IMG/VR virus record: IMGVR_UViG_3300043436_002340
Span: 1-32,397 of that record
DNA: 32,397 nucleotides
Reading direction: 5' to 3' (one strand)
From: a virus
Shown one piece after another: positions 6,957-14,833 of the stretch (within the stretch, counting starts at the first letter, position 1; every line of letters starts with the position of its first letter). The notes below the pieces were generated by a model. The model did not search any database. It was given only the letters and a program-made list of their open reading frames with translations, and had not been told where the DNA came from. Both the position numbers and the translations under genes were made by a program.

Positions 6957-7339
6957 ACCTCGAAGTGTGGCAAATCCTTAAACGTTCGCCAATCTCCGCC
7001 CCACTTTATTAGGCCGTTAAAATTGGCTTTAATAATAGCCGCAAATTTGGCGAATAAATCGGGGCTCCAGTCTAATTTATTCTCGGCGTCTTTAAAAGCA
7101 ATATCGAAAGCCTGAGCGGGGTAAACGTTATGTTTTCCGCCCTTTCGAATATTGGTTACAATCTTTCCTGCCTTAGTTCGTCCCTTTGCATATAGTTCCG
7201 CTTGCTCTTCATTCGTGCGAAAAGTGCACGTTAAAAAGGGCTGAGGTAATTCGGGGTAATTCTCGCGCCATTCATGAACGGCCAAAGTGTACGCCCGTTG
7301 CAACCTGTAATCGAGGTCGGTAATTTTACGGCTTGGCAT
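6953..7339 (-). CDS. M15-family peptidase endolysin
   Basis: A 128-aa peptidase of the M15 (D-Ala-D-Ala carboxypeptidase / L-Ala-D-Glu endopeptidase) type, which cuts peptidoglycan peptides at lysis. The zinc ligands are His70 (GGKHNVYP), Asp79 (AFDIAF) and His125 (LPHFEV). CTFRTNEEQAELYAKGRTK (38-56) and GLIKWGGDW (109-117) are family signatures. It has no signal peptide or membrane segment, so access to the periplasm should need a holin. Two membrane proteins lie directly upstream. It is the last gene of the late operon and overlaps its upstream neighbour by 14 bp. Confidence 0.93.
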   Translation of the reverse strand: MPSRKITDLDYRLQRAYTLAVHEWRENYPELPQPFLTCTFRTNEEQAELYAKGRTKAGKIVTNIRKGGKHNVYPAQAFDIAFKDAENKLDWSPDLFAKFAAIIKANFNGLIKWGGDWRTFKDLPHFEV

Positions 7340-7904
7340 CGCTAAAAAGTTTTTTATCCTTCAAGTGTGAGCCCCGAGAGCTCCCCACGTAATAAGCAAA
7401 AATAGAAGTCCCAATAGATAGCACGCTTCCAAAAGTCATATCTGCGAGCCGCTGATTTTCGATAGGAATAACGATAAAAATAAGGCTCAAAACGACGCCA
7501 ACCGTTAGCAGTAAACCAACGATAACCACGGCCCCAAATAGCCAGTCCCTTTTACCCGTCGCATTCAAAAAGGCGGCCTCACGTACTCTAGCAGAATCGC
7601 GGTCGCTTACCTCGGTTTTATAATACTCAAGCTCGGTTTGCATATCGAGCCGCGTCATTTCGAGCTCAAAGTTTAACCGTAACTTTTCGAACTCTAAAGC
7701 AAGCGCCCCGTGTTCGTCCGATTTGTGACTTTGCCCATTTAGGAAAGCCCCCACGGTTTCTAACGCCTGAATGCCTGTAATATCGCCCGCAATTTCGAGA
7801 ATATCGCCCGCGACGGGTTTCACTTTATCGCGTACAAATACGCCGAATTTCGAGCCTTTAATTCGCTCGCCTATGGGTTTTTTATCTTTCTTCTTTTCGC
7901 TCAT
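7326..7904 (-). CDS. Putative holin (HP1/3TM-like), N-terminal cytoplasmic region
   Basis: A 192-aa protein. Residues 1-118 are soluble and charged, with a possible coiled stretch (FEKLRLNFELEMTRLDMQTELEYY) and DRDSARVREAA. Two hydrophobic segments follow, at ~120-147 (DWLFGAVVIVGLLLTVGVVLSLIFIVI) and ~155-174. The C-terminus FAYYVGSSRGSHLKDKKLF matches the GSSxGSxxK signature I associate with the HP1-like holin group. It lies directly upstream of the endolysin. Because the neighbouring 108-aa gene also looks like a holin, one may be a holin and the other an antiholin or lysis regulator. Confidence 0.7.
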   Translation of the reverse strand: MSEKKKDKKPIGERIKGSKFGVFVRDKVKPVAGDILEIAGDITGIQALETVGAFLNGQSHKSDEHGALALEFEKLRLNFELEMTRLDMQTELEYYKTEVSDRDSARVREAAFLNATGKRDWLFGAVVIVGLLLTVGVVLSLIFIVIPIENQRLADMTFGSVLSIGTSIFAYYVGSSRGSHLKDKKLFSDAKP

Positions 7905-8227
7905 TTTTTAGGCATGAAAAACGAAAGAACACCCGTTAGAATTCTTTTGTAGTTAGCCATTACGTAAATAAAAATCTTTTCGCCCATGAGTGTAGAAACA
8001 GGAACCGCCCAGCTCGATTCAGACTCGAGGCCGTTATTAGCACAATAAACGGAGGTTAAATAACCCGAGAAAATAGATAGGCCAACTACGGCTATCCATT
8101 GAATGACGGTAATTGTTCTTTTCATATATAGCTCATAAGATATTTTCCCCATTACCCCAATTAGTACCCCGAAAACCCAGTTATTCAGGTCACTAAAAAA
8201 CTCCGCCAACCCGTTAAAAAAACTCAT
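7901..8227 (-). CDS. Putative small holin (LydA-like)
   Basis: A 108-aa membrane protein with three hydrophobic segments at about 15-33, 39-63 and 76-95 and a positively charged C-terminus (FFMPKK). The motif LNNWVFGVLIGVMGKISYEL resembles the LydA/holin superfamily III start. It overlaps the following gene by an ATGA junction and sits in the lysis cassette. It forms membrane lesions if the assignment is correct; an antiholin role cannot be excluded. Confidence 0.75.
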   Translation of the reverse strand: MSFFNGLAEFFSDLNNWVFGVLIGVMGKISYELYMKRTITVIQWIAVVGLSIFSGYLTSVYCANNGLESESSWAVPVSTLMGEKIFIYVMANYKRILTGVLSFFMPKK

Positions 8228-8310
8228 TTCTTTTTAGTCTTTAGTATTAGTTGCTTCTCGTATTTCTTAAGCGCGATTAACTGCGCTTTCTTTTTCTCGT
8301 TCCTTTTCAT
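8224..8310 (-). CDS. Possible 28-aa basic micropeptide
   Basis: A 28-aa Lys-rich frame, MKRNEKKKAQLIALKKYEKQ..., that begins one base after the connector stop (TAATATG) and overlaps the holin start by ATGA. The tight fit between two coupled genes is the only support. It may serve mainly for translational coupling into the lysis genes. There is no homology claim. Confidence 0.4.
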   Translation of the reverse strand: MKRNEKKKAQLIALKKYEKQLILKTKKK

Positions 8311-8311
8311 A

Positions 8312-8872
8312 TTACGGAATTTGATTAATACGCCTATCGCCATAGGTACGGCTCGAGGCCGTATTTCCCGAACTGAATAAATAATTTTGTGAGCCTTTCT
8401 TAATTGATATTGGGCAACGCTGAGGCCAAACGTTGTTACTGTATTCGGGGAATAAATTAGAGTTAGCACAAAGGTAGTCAACCATTAAAGAAGTATAGTG
8501 CTCGGCGTTTTGTTGCCACCTCGCGAGCTGGTCTTTAAATACCACGTCCGCCACGGGCGAGGTATCGTCGGAGGTTCTTTGGACCATAGTGCCGTTATCG
8601 ACTTTATAAGTCAAAGAGGGGGCCGCTTCAACCATTGTCCACCACATAACCACGCGGCGGGCGTAATCGTCAACTAGCGTTAAATAGTCACCCGAAAGGG
8701 TGTTATTTTCGATATCGCTTTTAATCTTTTCGTAAAGGTTCGTTCCTAAATAGGGAGCTAAATATTTATCCTGAGCCAAATAAATAGACGGATAAAGTAA
8801 GTTAGGGTCTACCGCCCCGTTAACCGTGGTATATTTCTTAATATATACGTCGTTAATTATTAAAACCTCCAT
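8312..8872 (-). CDS. Head-tail connector / adaptor-like protein (DUF6712-like)
   Basis: A 186-aa protein directly downstream of the portal. The N-terminus (INDVYIKKYTTVNGAVDPNLL, then SIYLAQDKYLAPYLGTNLYEKIKSDI) resembles DUF6712-type and gp6-like connector proteins, which form a ring under the portal. The rest is helical up to ~150 (VVMWWTMVEAAP, DQLARWQQNAEHYTSLMVDYLCAN). The position in the head module supports a head-completion role. The assignment is by pattern and context. Confidence 0.7.
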   Translation of the reverse strand: MEVLIINDVYIKKYTTVNGAVDPNLLYPSIYLAQDKYLAPYLGTNLYEKIKSDIENNTLSGDYLTLVDDYARRVVMWWTMVEAAPSLTYKVDNGTMVQRTSDDTSPVADVVFKDQLARWQQNAEHYTSLMVDYLCANSNLFPEYSNNVWPQRCPISIKKGSQNYLFSSGNTASSRTYGDRRINQIP

Positions 8873-8884
8873 AGCTTTTTAGTT

Positions 8885-11005
8885 TTAGCGTCTATAATTT
8901 TTCCCGTCCTTTCCATATACGGGGTTCGTTTCTAAAAATCCGTTATAATCTTGGTCTACGGGTAGCAAGCTAACACGTATATCGTTTCGAACTACATACC
9001 CCATTTTTTCCGCTTTCCTTACCGCGATTTGTTGGGCGTCGTTAGCGAGCGGGTTTATTCCTTTCGCGTTAATATAGACCTCCTTTTGCCAAAAATGGTG
9101 ACAATTTCCGCCGCCTTTGTAGTAAAATATATTGTAATAATCCGTCCCGTTTGGCCCCCATCCTGGGTTAACGCGCTTACCCTCCATTGCTTCTATATCT
9201 TCCTTCCTATACAGCTTATCCGCGCTCAGCATTTTAGCGCAAAATGGACGGTTGCTCGAGGCTTTGCCCTTGTATCGGTATCGCGTCATGAAGGTAACGC
9301 CCGCGTAATTGGTTTCGTCCTGTTTACTCGGTGCCATTGGTTTAGCCGAACCCGTCGAAACCGCTAATTCGTGAGCTTCGATTTTAACGAGCTCCTCATT
9401 CTCGGCGTCGTCGTTATCGTAATCGACCTCGTAACTATCAATTAAAATGTAACCCTCGGGGGCGTCGGTTCCTAACGAAATTAATTCGTCGGCTATTTCG
9501 CTCGCTAAATTTTCGCGCTCGATTCTTTCAACCATACGCGCCGCCCAATCTCGCCCAGCGTCGCCGCCCCACAATTCCCACGCGATACGCCCCGCGCTAG
9601 GGTAACCCTCTTCGCCTTGGTTCCAACCGCTCGCCTCTTTGTCTACGGCGTGACGGCTGAAATAACTATTCATTCGTTGTATAGTTTCAACTGAAAGATT
9701 ACGCCCGTTTGAAATATCGCGAGCCCTAGCCACTCCGACCTCGGTTCCGCCCCTGTTATATTCGGCCCTCCATTTTAACCCCAATTCGGCCGCCGATTTC
9801 ATCTCATTTGTTGGCTCGAATGAGTCGGCTAAATTCTCGCAGTTACAAAACTTTTTTTTTTCGTCCTCAGCCATAACGGGAGCGGCGGGAGCGGGAATTT
9901 CCGCCGTAGTCGCGGGGGCTTGTATTAGTGGCGAGTTTGGAATTACCGTAATAGTCAATCCTGGCATTTCAAAGCCCAAAACCTCCTCGAAACTTTTCGC
10001 GATTTTATTCTGAGCGGGTTGGATTACCTGATTTGTAAAAATCTCAAGTCCCACCGCCATTTCGTCCTTATTAGAACCAAAACCGCCGCCCGTGTCGCGT
10101 ATTCCAAAAATCAAAGGAGTAACCACGCGGTGAGCAACCATGATAAGTGAGGTCGATTCTTTCGAAAGAAATTCGTATTGTTTGTCCGCGTCGCTGAGCG
10201 GAAAAGTAGTAATCTCAGGGCGCGGCGTGTCGCGCTCGTTAAACGTCATTATAAACTTTCCCGCATTTCTAGCGCCTGTTAATTGGCGTTCCCAATCTCT
10301 TTTAATTTGTTGCTGTTCGTCGGGAGCGGGCGCACCTTGGAAAAGGCTAACAATCATTGAAGGGCTGAGCCCGTTCATGATATTATTGACGTGGTAAATA
10401 CTAATTTCCTTCGCGAGCTCAATAGAATTTATTGCGCTATAATAGTCAGGGCGTGGGTAGAAATTAGAACCCGCGTAATTAAAGCAATAATAAACCTGTC
10501 GAGGCTCCTCGGCCTTGCTCATTACGTTATAAATCGGTATGAACTCGGGTTTATTCCTTTTCTTTCGCGTATTGGCCCAATCGTTCGAATGATAAACGCC
10601 GCAAATTTCCTCCTCCTCACCCGTAACAGCCAATCGGCACTCTTCAAAAGGCAAATGCCTCATTTTGGCCACGTTTTCGCGGTCTACCGTATAAATAATT
10701 TCAATGTAAAACCCGCCGTATAATTTCAAGTCGTTAGAACACCCATAAAAAACGTCGTAGGCTTTCAGTTCCTCGAGCCTTTTATTATAAACTCCCGCTT
10801 GTAATCCTTTGCCCGCTATCATTTCGCCAATAGAAACGCACAGCGAACCGTGAACGGCCCCCGTTTGGGCTAATTCCCTGAGGTATTGTGGAAATAAATT
10901 GTCTATTCCATAGCTCACCCAGCCCGAGCGGTCTAATTTCTGGGCCGAACTGCGAACCGTATAATCGGCTAGTTCTAATCTTTTGACTTGGTTAGGGGTT
11001 TCCAT
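8885..11005 (-). CDS. Portal protein fused to capsid-associated C-terminal domains
   Basis: A 706-aa protein. Residues 1-355 are a phage portal: WVSYGIDNLFPQYLRELAQ, HLPFEECRLAV, NGLSPSMIVSLFQGAP, FLSKESTSLIMVAHRVVTPLIFGI, and GFGSNKDEMAVGLEIFTNQVIQP. A Pro/Ala linker (~358-385) follows. A second domain (~396-497) has the GVARARDISNGRNLS and AVDKEA..GYPSAGRIAWELWGG patterns seen in many phage structural proteins. The last part (~565-645) has RYRYKGKASSNRPFC, then GWGPNG and GGGNCHHFW, resembling the Mu F-like C-terminal module that some phages attach to other head proteins. The portal forms the dodecameric DNA entry ring. The fusion is unusual, and the function of the two extra domains is inferred only. 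It overlaps the upstream gene by 14 bp. Confidence 0.85.
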   Translation of the reverse strand: METPNQVKRLELADYTVRSSAQKLDRSGWVSYGIDNLFPQYLRELAQTGAVHGSLCVSIGEMIAGKGLQAGVYNKRLEELKAYDVFYGCSNDLKLYGGFYIEIIYTVDRENVAKMRHLPFEECRLAVTGEEEEICGVYHSNDWANTRKKRNKPEFIPIYNVMSKAEEPRQVYYCFNYAGSNFYPRPDYYSAINSIELAKEISIYHVNNIMNGLSPSMIVSLFQGAPAPDEQQQIKRDWERQLTGARNAGKFIMTFNERDTPRPEITTFPLSDADKQYEFLSKESTSLIMVAHRVVTPLIFGIRDTGGGFGSNKDEMAVGLEIFTNQVIQPAQNKIAKSFEEVLGFEMPGLTITVIPNSPLIQAPATTAEIPAPAAPVMAEDEKKKFCNCENLADSFEPTNEMKSAAELGLKWRAEYNRGGTEVGVARARDISNGRNLSVETIQRMNSYFSRHAVDKEASGWNQGEEGYPSAGRIAWELWGGDAGRDWAARMVERIERENLASEIADELISLGTDAPEGYILIDSYEVDYDNDDAENEELVKIEAHELAVSTGSAKPMAPSKQDETNYAGVTFMTRYRYKGKASSNRPFCAKMLSADKLYRKEDIEAMEGKRVNPGWGPNGTDYYNIFYYKGGGNCHHFWQKEVYINAKGINPLANDAQQIAVRKAEKMGYVVRNDIRVSLLPVDQDYNGFLETNPVYGKDGKNYRR

Positions 11006-11387
11006 TATATATAATATCGTCGGTTATGGTTATCGAAGGAACGTCGTAATACTGAGTCGAATTAACGAGCTCAATAGTACCTATTTTGCAAAGGCCCACA
11101 ACGGCCGCGTTATTCGGGTCCAAATTTACGGCTGAATTTTGCCCGTAAACGTAATAGCGATAGCGGCCCTGTAAAGTTAGGCCAACAGTTGTTACCGTTA
11201 ATTGAGTTATTCGTTGGTTTTCGAGCACAATAACGGGCACTTGTGAGATACTATCGCCCGCCGTCGAATTCTCTTCGTGGGTTATAATTAAAAGAAAATG
11301 CGTAAACGTTTGGGCGAAATATTGCCTCGTTTCGTTTAAAGTTAGTCGGAGTATTTGCCCCGCGTTATTTGTAGCTAAATAATTCAT
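10992..11387 (-). CDS. Structural-module hypothetical protein
   Basis: A 131-aa protein, mostly beta-strand in appearance (QILRLTLNETRQYFAQTFTHFLLIITHEEN, then QVPVIVLENQRITQLTVTTVGL, GRYRYYVYGQ). Similar short beta-rich proteins occur near tail tube genes in Bacteroidota phages, without assigned function. I start at the ATG at 11387. The frame is open a little upstream, but only from a TTG inside a terminator hairpin. The hairpin sits directly before the gene, so it is expressed by readthrough. Confidence 0.75.
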   Translation of the reverse strand: MNYLATNNAGQILRLTLNETRQYFAQTFTHFLLIITHEENSTAGDSISQVPVIVLENQRITQLTVTTVGLTLQGRYRYYVYGQNSAVNLDPNNAAVVGLCKIGTIELVNSTQYYDVPSITITDDIIYNGNP

Positions 11388-11393
11388 TTTATT

Positions 11394-11420
11394 AAAAAGG
11401 GCGGGCAATTACACCCGCCC
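11394..11420 (-). terminator. Rho-independent terminator after the tail tube gene
   Basis: On the minus strand, GGGCGGG and CCCGCCC form a 7-bp all-GC stem (11414-11420 with 11399-11405) around an 8-nt loop, followed by T5 (11394-11398). It lies between the tail-tube-like gene and its downstream neighbour, with no new promoter visible after it, so it probably works as a partial terminator. Confidence 0.85.
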
Positions 11421-11458
11421 CGTTTAAATGTATAACCCTTATAACCTGAATAAATGCG

Positions 11459-12007
11459 TTATGAATTTACTACCGTAATTCCTGTAAAGTTATCGAAAGG
11501 AACCGAGGTATACGCCTCCAAAAAGTCGGGTTGGTTTGGCTCTTGAGCGTTAACGGTAATTTGGTAACCGTTTAAATCGCCTTTTGCCTTTCCTGACTGA
11601 TAAGAGCCCGTCGTTAAAAAGGCTCCATCGGTACGGCCAACACAAACGATTTGGTCGTCATAAAGCTGAACGAAAACAATTAGTTTCGCCTTGCTCATTT
11701 GCTCGAGTTCTTTTTTCTTATCGTTGGCCAACTTACCCAAAGTAAGTTCGACCGTTTGGTCGTAATATAGAGTCCCGTTTTCGAGGTTAGCGGTTGGAAC
11801 TACTGTAACCGCTCCCGTATTGCGGTTGGGTTGGTATTGGAAAACGTCAACGCTTCCCGCCGTTCCTGGCAAAGCGTCAATAATTCCGTTAGCGTCTAAA
11901 GTTATTCCGCTGGCGAAAAATTCCCAATTCGCGAAATAGACGTTTTTAACGCCGCCGACCCCCTCGTTACAATCGAGCATGAAGCCCGCACTCAGTAAAC
12001 ATGGCAT
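11459..12007 (-). CDS. Putative major tail tube protein
   Basis: A 182-aa protein. The start MPCLLSAGFMLDCNEGVGGVKNVYFANW and the blocks NGTLYYDQTVELTLGKL and GKAKGDLNGYQITVNAQEP match the pattern of a common Bacteroidota phage structural protein that I associate with the tail tube. It lies directly after the capsid gene and is bracketed by terminators on both sides, as expected for a highly expressed virion protein. A capsid decoration role is the main alternative. Confidence 0.7.
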   Translation of the reverse strand: MPCLLSAGFMLDCNEGVGGVKNVYFANWEFFASGITLDANGIIDALPGTAGSVDVFQYQPNRNTGAVTVVPTANLENGTLYYDQTVELTLGKLANDKKKELEQMSKAKLIVFVQLYDDQIVCVGRTDGAFLTTGSYQSGKAKGDLNGYQITVNAQEPNQPDFLEAYTSVPFDNFTGITVVNS

Positions 12008-12040
12008 ATCTTATTGATTTTTAGTTAGTTATGTTAAAAT

Positions 12041-12060
12041 GGGGGGCGTTTAAACCCCCC
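12041..12060 (-). terminator. Terminator after the major capsid gene (bidirectional type)
   Basis: A 6-bp G/C stem, GGGGGG (12041-12046) with CCCCCC (12055-12060), around an 8-nt loop. On the minus strand it is followed by ATTTT. On the plus strand it is followed by TTTTATTTTATT, so it can work in both directions. It lies 11 bp after the capsid stop and 34 bp before the tail tube start. Confidence 0.8.
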
Positions 12061-12070
12061 TTTTATTTTA

Positions 12071-12970
12071 TTAGAACCACGTTCCGTAAGCGGCAATTTC
12101 GTTACCGATACCGAACTGAGCACCCGCAAAGAACTTAGCAGAAAAACGAACGTTATCCTCGGCGAATTGGCCCATGTCCACAACCTGAATGTTATTCCAA
12201 TCGCTTAGGACGTTAGTTCCAAACCAAAGGTTTGATTTTTGAGCCATAACGATAGTGTCGTCGGGCATTCCTGGACAAATTGCCAACTGATAACCAAGGT
12301 AAGATTTAGGCATTTCAGGACCGCCGTAAGTATACCAACCATTTCCCGCCGCCGCGCTTGCTTGCATGAATGCCTCCCAAACGTTTTGCGCGATATAAAT
12401 AACAGGCTTTTCGATTGAGCGCTTTACAGCTGTTGGGCACGTTGCAACAGTAGCGGCAATTTTAGAAATTACGTTAGTTGAATCAATAGCCACGGGAGTA
12501 GAAACGAACAAAACACCCGAGCCGCCCGCGTTCATGAGGGTCAACAAACCATCATATTCGCCAGCGGTTGCGTTTGCACCCGTCCACAAAATTTCTTCGT
12601 TTTTCGCCGCGATACCCTCGAGCATATTCGCGATTAGAGTTTCGGCCAACGCTGGCTCGAGCTCGCCGTTTTGTACGAAACCAGCGCCCCAATCCGCAAG
12701 GAAAGTGTTTTTACACAAGTTGCGCTGAACTTGGAATTTCTCAAGCGTCAAAACGCGCTCGGTGATGGTCACCGTACCTAGTGGCGTAAAGTCGCAAGTC
12801 GGCGCCTCAAAACTGATATCGTCAACGAGTTTCTTTACGATTTGTTTGTAGTCGATATTTTCTTTAACGGTTACGTGTTGCAATGATTCATTCGCAAGGA
12901 ACGCCGCTTTAATGTACTCCCCCGCGTATTTACCCGCGTAGGTTGTAGTTAAACTAGTAGTTGTTGCCAT
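12071..12970 (-). CDS. Major capsid protein (HK97-fold type)
   Basis: A 299-aa protein that forms the icosahedral shell. Supporting evidence is its place directly after a scaffold-like gene, its length, and MCP-like blocks: KAAFLANESLQHVTVKENI, VLTLEKFQVQRNLCKNTF, a helix LAETLIANMLEGIAAKNEEILWTG like the HK97 spine helix region, KPVIYIAQNVWEAFM, and a C-terminus DNVRFSAKFFAGAQFGIGNEIAAYGTWF, typical of the capsid's final strand. It ends just before a strong terminator. No separate decoration gene is evident. Confidence 0.88.
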   Translation of the reverse strand: MATTTSLTTTYAGKYAGEYIKAAFLANESLQHVTVKENIDYKQIVKKLVDDISFEAPTCDFTPLGTVTITERVLTLEKFQVQRNLCKNTFLADWGAGFVQNGELEPALAETLIANMLEGIAAKNEEILWTGANATAGEYDGLLTLMNAGGSGVLFVSTPVAIDSTNVISKIAATVATCPTAVKRSIEKPVIYIAQNVWEAFMQASAAAGNGWYTYGGPEMPKSYLGYQLAICPGMPDDTIVMAQKSNLWFGTNVLSDWNNIQVVDMGQFAEDNVRFSAKFFAGAQFGIGNEIAAYGTWF

Positions 12971-12983
12971 TTTTTTTTAATTC

Positions 12984-13595
12984 TTATTTAATTTTTTCAA
13001 TATTTTTTACGATTCTTTCGCGGAGCGTCATTTGATTAAATGGCTTTTCCGCTTTTTGCTCGCCCATGATTACGCGAGTAGTGTTTTTTTCTTTTACCGA
13101 AACGGTCGCGGGTTGCTTTTTAACCGCGCTCAATTCCGCCTTAACCGCGCTCAAATTTTCGGCGCTTTTTGCAGCCTCATTTTTAGCGTTTGAAAGCTCG
13201 GTTTCGAGTTGGGCTTTCTCGCCCTCAAGGGTTGAAACGCGCTCACTCAGTTTGTTAATTGCGCTCAACAAATCGTCGGAAGTCATTTCGACCTCTTCGA
13301 GTTCAGGGATACCCATTTCCGCAATTTGGCCGAGCTCGTTAACGTCGATAAATTCGCCCGTTTCGAGTTCGTAACGCCCAGCGGCGGCCGCTACTTTGTT
13401 ACCCTCTTCGTCCTTAGTATAAACGTCGACGCCAATAGCGAAAGAATTCGCGCTGGTAAATACGGGGGTTCCGTCCTTTAAACGGCCCTCAGTTTCCAAG
13501 GCCACCTCTTCGAGTTTAATACCGTGAACGCTAGGGTCAATTTTGAATTTTGAAAATATCTCTTTCAAAGATTCTTTTAGATTAACTTTAGACAT
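12984..13595 (-). CDS. Putative capsid scaffolding protein
   Basis: A 203-aa acidic protein upstream of the capsid gene. The first ~95 residues are compact (GIKLEEVALETEGRLKDGTPVF, VDVYTKDEEGNKVAAAAGRYELETGEF). A long heptad-like helix follows (LLSAINKLSERVSTLEGEKAQLETELSNAKNEAA), then a basic C-terminus (NQMTLRERIVKNIEKIK) of the kind scaffold proteins use to bind capsid. I start at the ATG at 13595; the frame extends upstream only into the divergent intergenic region. Role by context and coiled coil; no catalytic motif. Confidence 0.75.
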   Translation of the reverse strand: MSKVNLKESLKEIFSKFKIDPSVHGIKLEEVALETEGRLKDGTPVFTSANSFAIGVDVYTKDEEGNKVAAAAGRYELETGEFIDVNELGQIAEMGIPELEEVEMTSDDLLSAINKLSERVSTLEGEKAQLETELSNAKNEAAKSAENLSAVKAELSAVKKQPATVSVKEKNTTRVIMGEQKAEKPFNQMTLRERIVKNIEKIK

Positions 13596-13661
13596 TGGTA
13601 TATAATTTTTTAGTAAAAACGGAAACGCTTTTTTTTTCCTACTTTCGTAAAAATTACACAC
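13596..13661. promoter_or_regulatory. Divergent intergenic region, scaffold (-) and unknown gene (+)
   Basis: 66 bp separate the divergent starts. On the plus strand TACTTTCG (13640-13647) is one base from the Bacteroidota -7 box TAnnTTTG and lies 15 bp before the ATG at 13662. No clear -33 TTTG is at the right distance. On the minus strand I see no matching box. The promoter call is tentative. Confidence 0.3.
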
Positions 13662-14708
13662 ATGGCAAACATTAATAAAACTCTAGAGGTGTTAGGCCTC
13701 CCCGACCATTTCGCCCGCTTTGATGGACAGGTACAAACCCGCGTAACGCGAGCGATAACTGTTTACGAAATAACCGATACAACGGGCCCGCTCCCCGTTA
13801 ATCGTTACGAGGTTGAATTCCGCGACGGAATACCCGCGCCGTTTGGTTTATATCCTTTAAATTATATCGCGGGAATGTTACACCATGGAAATTATACCGA
13901 CGCGGGCGAAACGCCTCAGGGTTATTTATTGCACCGCCCGAGCGTTTGGGTTGTTCACCCTCCTATGAGCGGGCTCGCTGGGCAAAACGTTTATTACGTG
14001 GACGGTAAATTGCTTTTAAATGAGGACCGAATAGAACAAATGTTTGAGCCTTACGAAACCACTTTAAACGGCGTGGCGTTAGATATGAACGACCCTGTTA
14101 TGCGAGTTCAGTATAAAGCTCGAATAGTGAAAGCGGGAAAAGTAGTTTGGACCTCGAGATTTGCAATTACCCCCAAAAAACGCCTCCGTCGTTCTGAATT
14201 TCTCACCCTTTGCGGGCTTACCATGGAGGAGGTAATTTATAAAAGCCGTTGGACTTATAATATAGTTAAAACGAACCCCGCCACTCATATAAACAATATT
14301 GCTATGGATATCGAGCGCACGGGTAACCAAGTAAAGAGCACGGTTTACATTAATGGCGAGCCGTCGAATTCGTTTAACTACAAAACGCTAATTAACTCAT
14401 TCGGTAAAACCTATTCGGGCTTCATGCAAATGTACCGCCTATATAACGGCCCAGGCCTGAACGTAACGGATAACGTCTACGGGTCTACTCTTAATATAGG
14501 TTTGGACCCCGCAAAAGATACGACGATTAACATACAGGCGGGAACCGTAAACGCTTTTGACGCTAAAACAAAAACGCTTACCTTTAACCCCGATTTGAAG
14601 GAATCGGCCGAACTGTTGGCGTATATGGAATTTTTGCCCGCTCAGGGAAAAAACGAAAATATCGGCCAATCGATAAATTTAGAAACAGGCGAGGAAAAAT
14701 TGTTTTAA
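13662..14708 (+). CDS. Unknown 348-aa protein on the opposite strand within the late module
   Basis: A 348-aa protein with no recognised domain. The first half has mixed alpha/beta character (LGLPDHFARFDGQVQTRVTRAITVYEI, RYEVEFRDGIPAPFGLYPLNYIAGML, a basic KKRLRRSEFLTLCGLTMEEV). The second half appears beta-rich with repeating polar strands (NQVKSTVYINGEPSN, TINIQAGTVNAFDAKTKTLTFNP). There is no signal peptide or membrane segment. It runs against all neighbours between the scaffold and protease genes, has its own short upstream region and ends at a bidirectional terminator. This is the arrangement of a moron-like insert. Base composition does not differ clearly from its neighbours. It could be a virion accessory, a host-takeover or a defence-related protein; sequence alone does not say. 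Confidence 0.8.
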   Translation: MANINKTLEVLGLPDHFARFDGQVQTRVTRAITVYEITDTTGPLPVNRYEVEFRDGIPAPFGLYPLNYIAGMLHHGNYTDAGETPQGYLLHRPSVWVVHPPMSGLAGQNVYYVDGKLLLNEDRIEQMFEPYETTLNGVALDMNDPVMRVQYKARIVKAGKVVWTSRFAITPKKRLRRSEFLTLCGLTMEEVIYKSRWTYNIVKTNPATHINNIAMDIERTGNQVKSTVYINGEPSNSFNYKTLINSFGKTYSGFMQMYRLYNGPGLNVTDNVYGSTLNIGLDPAKDTTINIQAGTVNAFDAKTKTLTFNPDLKESAELLAYMEFLPAQGKNENIGQSINLETGEEKLF

Positions 14709-14756
14709 TTTAGCGGCGTCCGCTTGGTTCTATATATATGTTTTTTGTTATTGTTG

Positions 14757-14786
14757 AAAAAGGCCCCCACGTTTGGAGGCCTTTTT
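14757..14786. terminator. Bidirectional terminator between convergent genes
   Basis: A near-perfect inverted repeat: AAAAAGGCC.CCA (14757-14769) pairs with TGG.GGCCTTTTT (14774-14786), one C/A mismatch and a 4-nt loop. There are A and T runs on both sides, so it terminates the plus-strand 348-aa gene and the minus-strand protease gene alike. Confidence 0.9.
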
Positions 14787-14833
14787 ACTTTAAACAATAA
14801 CACTTAAACACTTTATACCACACTAAACCAGCT

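Noticed and set aside
8224-8481. 85-aa minus-strand frame overlapping the connector gene
   Set aside because: Most of it is a shifted reading of the connector gene; only the last 28 codons lie outside and are listed as a possible micropeptide.
9029-9367. Plus-strand frames antisense to the portal gene (also 10140-10397 and 10391-10723)
   Set aside because: They are shadows of the minus-strand coding pattern with no start context or domains.
11388-11408. Upstream start for the 131-aa protein at 11408
   Set aside because: It would start at a TTG within the terminator hairpin; the ATG at 11387 is preferred.
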